NCBI GenBank assembly: GCA_029256485.1
Contig: JAQSXU010000161.1
Span: 1 to 7,336, forward strand
Reading direction: 5' to 3'
DNA length: 7,336 nucleotides
Source: Clostridiaceae bacterium
Lineage (GTDB): Bacteria > Bacillota_A > Clostridia > Clostridiales > Clostridiaceae
Part shown: positions 1 to 6,486 of the stretch, in pieces
Layout: each line of letters begins with the position of its first letter
Position numbering within the stretch: position 1 is the first letter of the stretch
Translations under genes and position numbers: made by a program
The notes under the pieces: model-generated
Database searches by the model: none
The model's input: the letters and a program-made list of their open reading frames with translations, nothing else
What the model was told of the DNA's origin: nothing

Positions 1-9
1 AGGTAAATA

Positions 10-537
10 ATGAAAACAGTAGTAATTTATAAGTCAAAAACTGGTTTTACAAAGAAATATGCAGAATGGATTGCTGAAGATTTATCAGCGGATATCTTTG
101 ATGCGTCAAAGGTAAATATCAATATGCTGGATGCATATGATACTATAATTTATGGCGGCAGCTTGTACGCAGTAGGTATTACCGGAGTAAAATTAATCAC
201 ACAAAACATTGATAAAATTAAAGATAAAAACATAGTGGTTTTCGCAACAGGAGCATCGCCATCAAGAGAAGATGTAATAAATGAAGTTAAAAATAAAAAC
301 TTTACTCCAGAGCAGCAAAAATATATTAAGTTCTTTTATTTAAGAGGCGGCTTTAATTATAGTAAACTGAACCCTTTTGATAAATTTCTTATGACATTAC
401 TTAAATGGAAAATGAAAAGTAAAAAGAAAGAGGAATTAACATCTGATGAAATAGGTATGCTTGCTATATATGACAAGCCAGTTGATTACACAATGAGAAA
501 GAATATAGATAGTATTATAGATTATTTAAAAAATTAA
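10..537 (+). CDS. Flavodoxin-family protein (Flavodoxin_5 type)
   Basis: A 175-residue cytosolic protein expected to bind FMN and carry electrons or act in a HemG-like redox role; the partner cannot be told from sequence. The N-terminus is a typical flavodoxin first beta strand (residues 3-8) followed by the phosphate-binding loop SKTGFT at residues 9-14, matching the family T/S-x-T-G-x-T pattern. A second conserved stretch, TIIYGGSLYA, lies near residues 45-54, and VVFATGASPS near 76-85 fits the third strand and loop. The region after about residue 100 (LRGGFNYSKLNPFDKFLM) is like the protoporphyrinogen-oxidase-type flavodoxins rather than short electron-carrier flavodoxins. AGGT at the very start of the window is a plausible ribosome binding site, so the ATG at 10 is taken as the start. 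It is followed after 20 bases by a small membrane-protein gene, suggesting co-transcription. The family is secure; the exact role is not. Confidence 0.88.
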   Translation: MKTVVIYKSKTGFTKKYAEWIAEDLSADIFDASKVNINMLDAYDTIIYGGSLYAVGITGVKLITQNIDKIKDKNIVVFATGASPSREDVINEVKNKNFTPEQQKYIKFFYLRGGFNYSKLNPFDKFLMTLLKWKMKSKKKEELTSDEIGMLAIYDKPVDYTMRKNIDSIIDYLKN

Positions 538-557
538 AAGAAGGTGAAATTATATTT

Positions 558-728
558 ATGAGTGATAAAGAAAATCATGATAAATCCAATGATTTTGAAA
601 AACAGCCTATATATAATTTAGCAAAAAACTTTAGCATTTATTCTATAACATCTAATGCAATGCCATTTATTGTAGGTATTATATTATTAATTGGAGGAAT
701 TGCTAAATCATTTATGCAAAGGAATTAA
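558..728 (+). CDS. Small single-pass membrane protein, unknown function
   Basis: A 56-residue open frame beginning MSDKENHDKSNDFEKQ and ending in KSFMQRN. The first 20 residues are very polar and charged. Residues about 35-49 (PFIVGIILLIGGIAK) form one glycine-containing hydrophobic segment long enough to span a membrane, followed by a short basic tail, which suggests an N-out/C-in or tail-anchored arrangement. An AAGGTG ribosome binding site lies at 541-546. It starts 20 bases after the flavodoxin-family gene and ends 20 bases before another small membrane protein, so the three are likely one operon. I do not recognise the family. Support rests on the ribosome binding site, spacing and membrane segment rather than homology. 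Confidence 0.6.
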   Translation: MSDKENHDKSNDFEKQPIYNLAKNFSIYSITSNAMPFIVGIILLIGGIAKSFMQRN

Positions 729-748
729 ATGATAAAGGTGATTATAAC

Positions 749-925
749 ATGAATTTTTTAAGAAAAGTACATGATTATTTATATGAATTATCTACAATAA
801 AATACATATTAACAATATCAGCATATATATTGACAATCTCAATTGCAGCAATACTCAGTAATACAAGCCTTACATCACATACTGTTTCTTCAAACTTAAT
901 TTCGGTTTGTCTATTATTTTTATAG
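749..925 (+). CDS. Small hydrophobic membrane protein, unknown function
   Basis: A 58-residue open frame (MNFLRKVHDYLYELST at the N-terminus) with an AAAGGTG ribosome binding site at 734-740, eight bases before the ATG. Residues about 17-37 (IKYILTISAYILTISIAAIL) form a membrane-spanning segment. A second short hydrophobic run, ISVCLLFL, sits at the extreme C-terminus and ends directly in TAG. This abrupt hydrophobic end could mean the gene is the 5' piece of a longer membrane protein that has been cut by a stop or frameshift, but I could not follow a convincing continuation in another frame. It is probably the last gene of the flavodoxin operon. No family recognised. Confidence 0.5.
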   Translation: MNFLRKVHDYLYELSTIKYILTISAYILTISIAAILSNTSLTSHTVSSNLISVCLLFL

Positions 926-1000
926 TCATTAGGTAATATAGTTTCTATGTGCACAGAAAAATAAATTTCTGAATATTCTATTTTTTAATAGTCTCCTATC

Positions 1001-1029
1001 TTGTCTACCTAAAATCAATGTAATATAAT
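1001..1029 (+). promoter_or_regulatory. Sigma-A type promoter for the c-di-GMP gene
   Basis: A -35 box TTGTCT at 1001-1006 (four of six consensus bases) is separated by exactly 17 bases from a perfect -10 box TATAAT at 1024-1029. Transcription would begin near 1036, giving a leader of roughly 90 bases before the start codon at 1125. This would separate expression of the sensor enzyme from the upstream flavodoxin operon. Confidence 0.6.
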
Positions 1030-1107
1030 GGTTTAAATAATATGTTGAAATTTAGTAAAACAATTTGAATTATATCTAAATTGAATGAAATTAATAGCAG
1101 GGTATGG

Positions 1108-1120
1108 AAGGAGAGGAGAG
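1108..1120 (+). promoter_or_regulatory. Ribosome binding site that decides the start at 1125
   Basis: The purine run AAGGAGAGGAGAG lies just before the ATG at 1125. An in-frame ATG at 1104 lies upstream of, and would be translated through, this site, and has no binding site of its own, so the shorter reading is preferred. Confidence 0.75.
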
Positions 1121-1124
1121 TAAC

Positions 1125-2930
1125 ATGGAAAAAAACATAGAGCAATCTGTATTAGAAAAATTACCCTTTGCGTATGCAATGCACAAAATAATTTTAAATG
1201 ATGATGGTAATGCTGTTGATTATGAATATGTAGAAGTAAATGATGCTTTTGAAAATTTTACAGGACTAAAAAAGGAAAATATTATTGGGAAGAAAGCCAC
1301 TGATTTATTACCAAACATCAAATCATATAAATTTGATTGGATAAATTATTATGGAAGTATTGCAATAAATGGCGGCGAAAGAGAATTTGAACAGTGTATA
1401 GAGGATCTGGAAAAATGGTATAAAGTAAAAGTATTTTCACCAGCTGCAGGGTATTTCATAACTTTTTTTATAGATATAACACAGGAGTTAAAAGAAAGAA
1501 ATTTATATAAAAGTATTTTGTCTTCTTTAGAAGAAGGACTTTTAGCTACTGATTCAGATGGTAATATTACCATGATAAATGAAGCTGCAGAAAAATATTC
1601 GAGACTGAAAAAAGAAAATACATTGAAAGAAAATATCTATAGTATTTTGAAGAACTGCAATGAAGAAAGCATAAAAGAGATAAATAATAAAATACTTAGT
1701 GTTATAAACACAGGGAACATTATTAAAGACAAAGAAATTTTAATTAATTATAATGAAAATAATAACTCTCATAATATAAATCTGATATATAATATATATC
1801 CCATTAAAAATCAAAATCAATGTATAGATGGAACTGTATTGAGCTTTTTAGATGTAACTGATAAGGTGGAAAAGCAAAATGAAATTGATTATATTACTTA
1901 TCATGATAGTTTAACTGGAGCATATAACAGAACTTTTTTTACTAAAGAGATAAAAGATATTAATAAAATAGAAAACCTGCCTATTTCTGTCATAATGGGT
2001 GATGTAAATGGCCTAAAGTTAACCAATGATGCCTTTGGACACTTATTAGGGGATGAACTTCTTGTTAATGCTGCCAGAGTGATGAAAAAATCCTGCAGAG
2101 AAAATGATTTAATAGTAAGGTGGGGTGGAGACGAGTTTATTATATTACTGCCTAAGACAAATGAAGAGCAGGTTCAAAGGATTAGTGAAAGAATAAAATT
2201 AGAATGCGAAAACAAAAAAATAGGTTCTATAGATTTATCCATATCACTTGGATACTCAACTAAAAATAATATGAAAGAAGACATCATGAAAACTATAAAT
2301 TCCAGTGAAGAGATAATGTATAGAATAAAGATGATAGAAAGTAAAAGCCAAAAGAGTAAGACCTTAAAAGTAATTGCTCAAACCTTACGGGAGAAGAGTT
2401 TACAAGATGCACATCATGCTAAAAATGTAAGTAAAGTATGTACTCTTATTGGTGAAGCACTTGATATGTCAAAAAAAGAGCTGTCTGAGTTGGAAATACT
2501 AGGTGATATTCATGACATTGGCAAGGTTATAATAAATGAAAATGTGTTGAATAAGGCTGGTTCTTTAACTAGTGAAGAATGGGCTGAGATTAAGAGACAT
2601 TCAGAAGTTGGCTATCATATTGCACTATCTTCACCAGACCTGTCATTTTTAGCAGATTCCATCCTTACCCATCATGAAAGATATGATGGTCTAGGTTATC
2701 CAAAGGGATTAAAAGGAGAAGAAATTCCACTTTATGCAAGGATATTATGTATTGCAGATGCCCTTGATACTATAGCAGGATATAGATCTTATAAAAATAG
2801 AATGAGTAAAGAAGATGCGGTAAATGAATTTAAAAGGCTTAGCGGAAAGCAGTTTGACCCGGAAATAACAGTGGTTTTTATTGATAAAGTATTAGATAAT
2901 CAGTGGATAAATAGAATATATTTTGGCTGA
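1125..2930 (+). CDS. PAS-PAS-GGDEF-HD-GYP bifunctional cyclic-di-GMP enzyme
   Basis: A 601-residue signalling protein predicted both to make c-di-GMP from two GTP and to degrade it. Residues about 7-120 and 124-249 look like two PAS-type sensor regions; there is no membrane segment, so sensing is probably cytosolic. The GGDEF domain (about 252-405) has the DSLTGAYNR entry motif, a metal-binding Asp at 293 (MGDVNG), substrate-contact candidates Asn301 and Asp310, and an intact GGDEF at 334-338. RxxD at 325-328 is correctly spaced to be the product-inhibition I-site. The HD-GYP domain (about 411-599) has His-Asp at 463-464 with Lys467, HHERYDGLGYP at 516-526, and ADALD at 544-548. Both catalytic halves therefore look intact; which dominates probably depends on the PAS input. 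One small departure: the usual Ala-Asp before the MY..K end of GGDEF is replaced (SSEEIMYRIK). It has its own promoter upstream. Confidence 0.93.
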   Translation: MEKNIEQSVLEKLPFAYAMHKIILNDDGNAVDYEYVEVNDAFENFTGLKKENIIGKKATDLLPNIKSYKFDWINYYGSIAINGGEREFEQCIEDLEKWYKVKVFSPAAGYFITFFIDITQELKERNLYKSILSSLEEGLLATDSDGNITMINEAAEKYSRLKKENTLKENIYSILKNCNEESIKEINNKILSVINTGNIIKDKEILINYNENNNSHNINLIYNIYPIKNQNQCIDGTVLSFLDVTDKVEKQNEIDYITYHDSLTGAYNRTFFTKEIKDINKIENLPISVIMGDVNGLKLTNDAFGHLLGDELLVNAARVMKKSCRENDLIVRWGGDEFIILLPKTNEEQVQRISERIKLECENKKIGSIDLSISLGYSTKNNMKEDIMKTINSSEEIMYRIKMIESKSQKSKTLKVIAQTLREKSLQDAHHAKNVSKVCTLIGEALDMSKKELSELEILGDIHDIGKVIINENVLNKAGSLTSEEWAEIKRHSEVGYHIALSSPDLSFLADSILTHHERYDGLGYPKGLKGEEIPLYARILCIADALDTIAGYRSYKNRMSKEDAVNEFKRLSGKQFDPEITVVFIDKVLDNQWINRIYFG

Positions 2931-2960
2931 TATGATACATGCCTAAAACACTTAGCTGAT

Positions 2961-2972
2961 TGTCCATGGACA
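2961..2972. promoter_or_regulatory. Perfect 12-base palindrome, possible operator
   Basis: TGTCCATGGACA is a perfect inverted repeat with no spacer, 100 bases before the SnoaL-like gene and 31 bases after the c-di-GMP gene. No T-run follows, so it is not an intrinsic terminator. A dimeric regulator site is possible, but the regulator is unknown and one 12-base palindrome may be chance. Confidence 0.25.
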
Positions 2973-3072
2973 CAAAGATATATGAATATTAATATATAGG
3001 TTAAAAATGGAGAAAAAATGTGATTTTTATTAAAATAAATAATTAAAAAATTTACCAATATAGGAGGAAATT

Positions 3073-3444
3073 ATGATAAATAAACAAAAAGATATAGCAG
3101 AGGCTTTTCTTCAAGGAGTTGTAACAGATAAAGTTCGTGAGGTTTATGATTTATATACATTACCTAATTTTAAACACCATAATGGATTTTATAGTGGTGA
3201 TAGAGAATCACTTTTAGAAGGAATGATGGAAAATAATAAAGTATTTCCAAACAAAAAGTTAACTATAAAATTGACGGTTGCAGAACCACCATACGTTACA
3301 ATGCTTGTCCATGTTCAAATAACTGGGGATAAAGAGGCAGGCATAGTACATATGTACCGTTTTGAGGGGGAAAAAATTGCTGAAATGTGGGATATATCTC
3401 AAGAGGTACCTGAGAATTCCCCTAATGAAAATGGTATGTTTTAA
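3073..3444 (+). CDS. SnoaL-like / NTF2-like fold protein
   Basis: A 123-residue cytosolic protein of the SnoaL-like (polyketide-cyclase-like, NTF2 superfamily) group, one of many small alpha+beta cone proteins with varied or unknown ligands. Diagnostic features are the N-terminal helix (KQKDIAEAFLQGVV), the FKHHNGFYSGDRESLLEGM segment at about residues 34-52 with its paired histidines, and the C-terminal MYRFEGEKIAEMWDISQEVP stretch. The ending PENSPNENGMF is typical of the Firmicutes members, so the gene is complete. AGGAGG at 3062-3067 lies six bases before the ATG and fixes the start. It stands apart from its neighbours by 142 bases upstream and about 180 downstream and is probably monocistronic. 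The substrate cannot be inferred. Confidence 0.85.
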   Translation: MINKQKDIAEAFLQGVVTDKVREVYDLYTLPNFKHHNGFYSGDRESLLEGMMENNKVFPNKKLTIKLTVAEPPYVTMLVHVQITGDKEAGIVHMYRFEGEKIAEMWDISQEVPENSPNENGMF

Positions 3445-3626
3445 TACAAAATAAAACATATAAATAACTCTAATGCCTAATGGCAATTTAATTTTGATTA
3501 TGCTTTTTCTTCCCACCAGGTCAAAACAATTGTCCCTATGATGTATTGAAATCCTGGCGGTGTTAGAAGTATTGAGAAGGAGCCTCCGTGACCAATAATT
3601 ATGGAACCATGGAAAGAGGAAATAAA

Positions 3627-4472
3627 ATGAAAAAACTTTCATTGGTTATATTGTTTATTTTTATAGTATTCTTAACATTGTTATTTGGATGCAGCAACTC
3701 AAAAGATTCAGACTATGTAAGTAAATATGGTGATTATTTAGATTATTCTTTAGGAGATTGGAAGGTTCTATCTGAAAAACAAGGTAAATCCGCTGGATTT
3801 GGCGGGGCCTTTTCAACCAAATTTAATTCGTGGAAGATAGAATATTCCAGTTCGGATAATAAGAAGCGAGAATTGTATTTGGATAACTTTACTGGAACTT
3901 CAAATAACGAAAAAACTTTTGGTTCTTGGATAAATAAACATGCTGAAGATGTTGTGGATTCAGAACTTGAAAATGAGATATTAAAAAAGTATTTCAAGGA
4001 AGATGAAATAGGCACGGACTATAGACAAAATTCATCTCAAACATCAACTTTTTTCTTGTTAGACAATGCAATTGACCCTGTAAAAAAAGAAGAATATTTT
4101 AAACAAATTACCAAGCCTGGAGCGGGTATAAAGTTAAATGAAATAACTGCTAAAACTCTATTTGAAAACAATCCCAATTATATCATTCGGTTTGTTATTT
4201 ATACAAATGTTACTGAGGAAAAATCCATAGAAATATTACAAAATACTAGGGATTTAGTAATAAAGGACCTGGTAAAATACTGTGGTAATAATGGTATTAT
4301 AATTGCTGAAATTAATTGGCAAAAGATACCTCGTAAGGATACTTATTATGATGATGTAAGATATTTTGTACATGGTAAAGAAATCCCAGATGATATTGAA
4401 AAAAGGCGTGAACTAAATCGTAGCCCTTTAGGATATATAAAGGAAGTAGTTATTCCTAATATGCAGCAATAG
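3627..4472 (+). CDS. Predicted lipoprotein, unknown family
   Basis: A 281-residue protein expected to be exported and lipid-anchored to the outer face of the membrane. The N-terminus is MKK, then a strongly hydrophobic stretch (residues 4-20), then LLFGC with the modified cysteine at residue 22; Phe at -2 is somewhat unusual. The mature part is polar and mixed-charge with no domain I recognise. Notable pieces are GDYLDYSLGDWKVLSE just after the anchor, FGSWINKHAEDVV mid-protein, and a C-terminal region of alternating hydrophobic strands (NYIIRFVIYTNV; GIIIAEINWQKIP). AGAGGA at 3615-3620 supports the ATG at 3627. A GTG at 3588 is also in frame and has AAGGAG in front of it; it would add 13 residues (with the internal Met at 3609) before the signal peptide. 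The shorter form gives the more normal lipoprotein signal. A strong terminator lies 71 bases downstream. Confidence 0.75.
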   Translation: MKKLSLVILFIFIVFLTLLFGCSNSKDSDYVSKYGDYLDYSLGDWKVLSEKQGKSAGFGGAFSTKFNSWKIEYSSSDNKKRELYLDNFTGTSNNEKTFGSWINKHAEDVVDSELENEILKKYFKEDEIGTDYRQNSSQTSTFFLLDNAIDPVKKEEYFKQITKPGAGIKLNEITAKTLFENNPNYIIRFVIYTNVTEEKSIEILQNTRDLVIKDLVKYCGNNGIIIAEINWQKIPRKDTYYDDVRYFVHGKEIPDDIEKRRELNRSPLGYIKEVVIPNMQQ

Positions 4473-4543
4473 AATATTAATTAGAAAAGGTGTCATCAAT
4501 GTGATTTAAAAGCCTTATTGAACAGGTTATGAAATAAAAGTAT

Positions 4544-4581
4544 AAATAGCATCACCACGCAATGAGGATGATGCTATTTTT
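4544..4581 (+). terminator. Rho-independent terminator after the lipoprotein gene
   Basis: An 11-base perfect stem (4544-4554 with 4569-4579, arm AAATAGCATCA) encloses a 14-base loop, inside which CC/GG can add two more pairs around a bulged A. The 3' arm runs into five T residues (4577-4581). The A-rich 5' flank means it could also work weakly for transcription arriving from the right. Confidence 0.8.
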
Positions 4582-4587
4582 GGAGTC

Positions 4588-4909
4588 TTAATTTATTAAT
4601 TTAAAATCTAAAGCCTTGAACAAGCTCTCAATATTTCCATGAAATTTTAAGTAGGATGGTTTATTTTTATATTCAAAAATTATTAAAAAGGGCGGTTTAT
4701 CTTTTGGAATTATTATGTACACTTCACTTCTTACGAACTCATCAGGAGGCGCATCGGGCTTGTTAACCGCTGCGAAAATCCCCGGCAGCGTTGCAATAGC
4801 ATCGAACCCCCAACTTGACCTCACGCGCTTTCTTCCCAGCGCACTTGCCAATTTTAAAGAGTGTACGGGTATTGATCTTGCCTATGAAAAGCAATATGGA
4901 GATGATTGA
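4588..4909. other. GC-rich island with opposed open frames, probable gene remnant
   Basis: Two overlapping open frames occupy this stretch. The plus frame (ATG at 4715, TGA at 4907-4909, open back to about 4655) reads as 64 residues with SSGGASGLLTAAKIPGSVA near its start and TGIDLAYEKQYGDD at its end. The minus frame (TTG at 4851 down to TAA at 4588) reads as 87 residues, with SEVYIIIPKDKPPFLIIFEY in its second half. Neither start has a good ribosome binding site. Positions 4741-4850 contain 64 G or C in 110 bases (58%), far above the neighbouring genes, so at least this core probably has a different origin. Both translations look protein-like and I recognise neither. A decayed or truncated gene is more likely than an intact small one, and the coding strand is undecided. 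Confidence 0.3.
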
Positions 4910-5208
4910 TATTAAAAATATTAACGCTGTTCTTTAAAAATTGAACAATAAGTAATTGGAAATGTTTTAATATTTATTCTTTATATTAAATTTGATATAC
5001 TTACAATTGCAGCGCCTTGATGTAACAGTGATAGAACATTTCTAAACAAACATTTTTCTTATTTATACAAGCCTATTATTCTTATGAATTTATGGACAAG
5101 TTAACTAAATACCTATTTCTAAAAACCTTATAAAATTAATCTAGAATATATAGCAAATAAATAAAGTTAATTCAAAGTATAGAAATGTAATAATATATCA
5201 AATAATTT
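4910..5208. other. Intergenic stretch of about 300 bases, no gene seen
   Basis: Very AT-rich and broken by stops in all frames. The only notable elements are a short inverted repeat TGTTC/GAACA at 4928-4932 and 4943-4947, set in sequence resembling rRNA-operon leader or spacer boxA regions of Firmicutes, and a weak extended -10-like sequence (TG at 5186-5187 before AATAAT at 5189-5194) that could serve the wall-protein gene. No tRNA, rRNA or convincing riboswitch fold was recognised. Confidence 0.4.
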
Positions 5209-5210
5209 TT

Positions 5211-5216
5211 GGAGGT
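5211..5216 (+). promoter_or_regulatory. Ribosome binding site that decides a TTG start at 5224
   Basis: GGAGGT sits seven bases before TTG at 5224. The first in-frame TTG, at 5209, overlaps this site and so cannot be the start it serves. No ATG is available before the signal peptide, so TTG at 5224 is the likely initiator. Confidence 0.75.
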
Positions 5217-5223
5217 AAGATAT

Positions 5224-6312
5224 TTGTTTAAGAAAAAGTTTGCAGCAATTTTATTAAGTACCTTTATTACAATTGGCAGTTTGGGTTTTTCTCAAAACGC
5301 AGTAAAAGCAAGTGGTGTCAATGGCTGGTTAAAAAATGGTACAACATGGAACTATTATATCAATGGTAATTTAAAAACAGGCTGGCAGTTAGATGGAGTA
5401 AAGTGGTATTATCTAAATACTGATGGTTCAATGGCTGCAGGGTGGAAACAGGTTAGCGGTTATTGGTATTATTTAAATCCAAGTGGTGATATGGCAGCTA
5501 ACAAATGGGTGGGAAATTACTACTTAGGAGCCAGTGGAGCAATGGCTGTTAGTACAGTAACTCCAGATGGATATTATGTTGATGCCAGCGGAGCCTGGGA
5601 TGGAAAACCAAAAGGATCAACTGTAGTTACACCACCTATTGAAAATAAGAAAACAGGCTGGCAGTTAGATGGAGACAAGTGGTATTATTTTAATACTGAT
5701 GGTTCCATGGCTACAGGCTGGAAACAGGTTAGCGGTCTTTGGTATTACCTGAATCCAAGTGGTGATATGGCAGCTAATAAATGGGTTGGAAATTACTACT
5801 TAGGGGATAGTGGAGCCATGTTGGTTAACACAGTAACTCCAGATGGATATTATGTTAATGCTAATGGAGTATGGGATGGAAAACCAAGAAGAATAAAGAC
5901 AGTTTATAATGTAGGCGAAACAGCTGTAATACAGGATAGTCTTTGGGGAACCTATGAATTAACTGTAAATAGTGTTGAGATTACAGATGAAAGAAATGAA
6001 TATTGGGATACAACTCCAGCAGAAGTATACAAAATTACTTATACTTATAAGCTATTATCAAAAGGGTCTACAACAATTATGGGATTATATATAGGTGATT
6101 TCGATGGTGTTACAGATAGCACCGGAGAAGCAGGAGAGGTATATCCAGGCAATATAATAAATTATCCAAAAGAATTATATAATGTTGGTGATTTTTGTAC
6201 TGCTGAAACTTTTGTAGGGGTAAATAATCCAACAACTAAATTAGTGCTGTCAGAAAGTTATTTCGACAGTTCTCTAGGCGGATATATAACATTTAATATC
6301 CCAACTAAATAA
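5224..6312 (+). CDS. Secreted choline-binding-type cell-wall protein
   Basis: A 362-residue exported protein held on the cell wall by aromatic repeats of the CW_binding_1/choline-binding type, which in the family attach to choline or similar decorations of wall polymers. Residues 1-29 form a signal peptide (FKKK, hydrophobic core, AVKA before Ser30). A partial repeat covers about 32-50. Then two long blocks, residues 51-129 and 143-221, each contain four units such as TGWQLDG-KWYYLNTDGSMA and GWKQVSG-WYYLNPSGDMA, nine units in all. A 13-residue linker with TTPP-like content (TVVTPPIENK) separates the blocks. Residues about 225-362 are a separate beta-rich domain (YNVGETAVIQ, YELTVNSVEI, EVYKITYTYKLL) resembling DUF4352-type immunoglobulin-like folds; it shows no catalytic motif. 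The protein is therefore probably a binding or adhesion protein rather than a lytic enzyme. It is transcribed alone, with a terminator 49 bases after the stop. Confidence 0.88.
   Translation: MFKKKFAAILLSTFITIGSLGFSQNAVKASGVNGWLKNGTTWNYYINGNLKTGWQLDGVKWYYLNTDGSMAAGWKQVSGYWYYLNPSGDMAANKWVGNYYLGASGAMAVSTVTPDGYYVDASGAWDGKPKGSTVVTPPIENKKTGWQLDGDKWYYFNTDGSMATGWKQVSGLWYYLNPSGDMAANKWVGNYYLGDSGAMLVNTVTPDGYYVNANGVWDGKPRRIKTVYNVGETAVIQDSLWGTYELTVNSVEITDERNEYWDTTPAEVYKITYTYKLLSKGSTTIMGLYIGDFDGVTDSTGEAGEVYPGNIINYPKELYNVGDFCTAETFVGVNNPTTKLVLSESYFDSSLGGYITFNIPTK
5374..5610 (+). repeat. Internal coding repeat, copy 1
   Basis: First copy of a 237-base unit inside the wall-protein gene. It starts AAAACAGGCTGGCAG and ends GATGGAAAACCA; the second copy begins exactly 276 bases (92 codons) later. 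The copies differ mainly by scattered substitutions without any frame change, indicating an in-frame tandem duplication. Confidence 0.9.
5650..5886 (+). repeat. Internal coding repeat, copy 2
   Basis: Second copy of the 237-base unit, with the same boundary sequences as copy 1. Long stretches such as CCAAGTGGTGATATGGCAGC and ACTCCAGATGGATATTATGT are unchanged between the copies, so the duplication is either recent or kept alike by gene conversion. Confidence 0.9.
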
Positions 6313-6360
6313 AAAATACATGAAGTTTAATAAAGCTATGATAAGACAAAAGTAAATAAT

Positions 6361-6401
6361 AAGAGCTTAGGCAAATTTGAGTCTAAGCTCTTTAACTTTT
6401 T
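6361..6401 (+). terminator. Rho-independent terminator after the wall-protein gene
   Basis: A 10-base perfect stem (AAGAGCTTAG at 6361-6370 with CTAAGCTCTT at 6383-6392) encloses a 12-base loop and is followed by TTT, AAC and a run of five T (6397-6401). The interruption of the T-run makes it good rather than ideal. Confidence 0.75.
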
Positions 6402-6442
6402 GACTCAGGGTGTTTAGCTGAATGTATATTTTAGAAGATATG

Positions 6443-6471
6443 TTTAATTATGCAGAATAACATGCTATAAT
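6443..6471 (+). promoter_or_regulatory. Extended -10 promoter upstream of the inverted repeat
   Basis: A perfect TATAAT at 6466-6471 is preceded by TG at 6463-6464, making an extended -10 element. A weak -35 (TTTAAT at 6443-6448) lies 17 bases upstream. Transcription would begin near 6478, about nine bases before the long inverted repeat, giving a leader of about 170 bases to the TTG start at 6650. Confidence 0.55.
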
Positions 6472-6486
6472 TTTTTTATAAGGTAA

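Noticed and set aside
948..986. Possible terminator after the small membrane genes (TGTGCACA dyad, AAAAATA/TATTTTT and a T-run)
   Set aside because: The possible stems are short or made only of A-T pairs and do not place a stable hairpin directly before the T-run.
1104..1124. Upstream ATG start for the c-di-GMP protein
   Set aside because: The 21 bases after it are the ribosome binding site of the ATG at 1125, and there is no binding site before 1104.
1349..1573. Minus-strand 74-residue open frame inside the c-di-GMP gene
   Set aside because: It lies wholly antisense to a PAS-region coding sequence with clear domains, has no ribosome binding site and no recognisable content.
3259..3642. Minus-strand 127-residue open frame
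   Set aside because: More than half is antisense to the well-supported SnoaL-like gene; composition is typical of an antisense shadow. The spacer part is discussed separately as a GC island.
3743..4015. Minus-strand 90-residue open frame inside the lipoprotein gene
   Set aside because: Antisense shadow of the lipoprotein frame, serine-rich, with no ribosome binding site.
5374..5886. CRISPR-like or intergenic tandem repeat
   Set aside because: The repeats are in frame within a secreted protein and encode aromatic wall-binding units; there are only two long copies and no spacers of uniform length.
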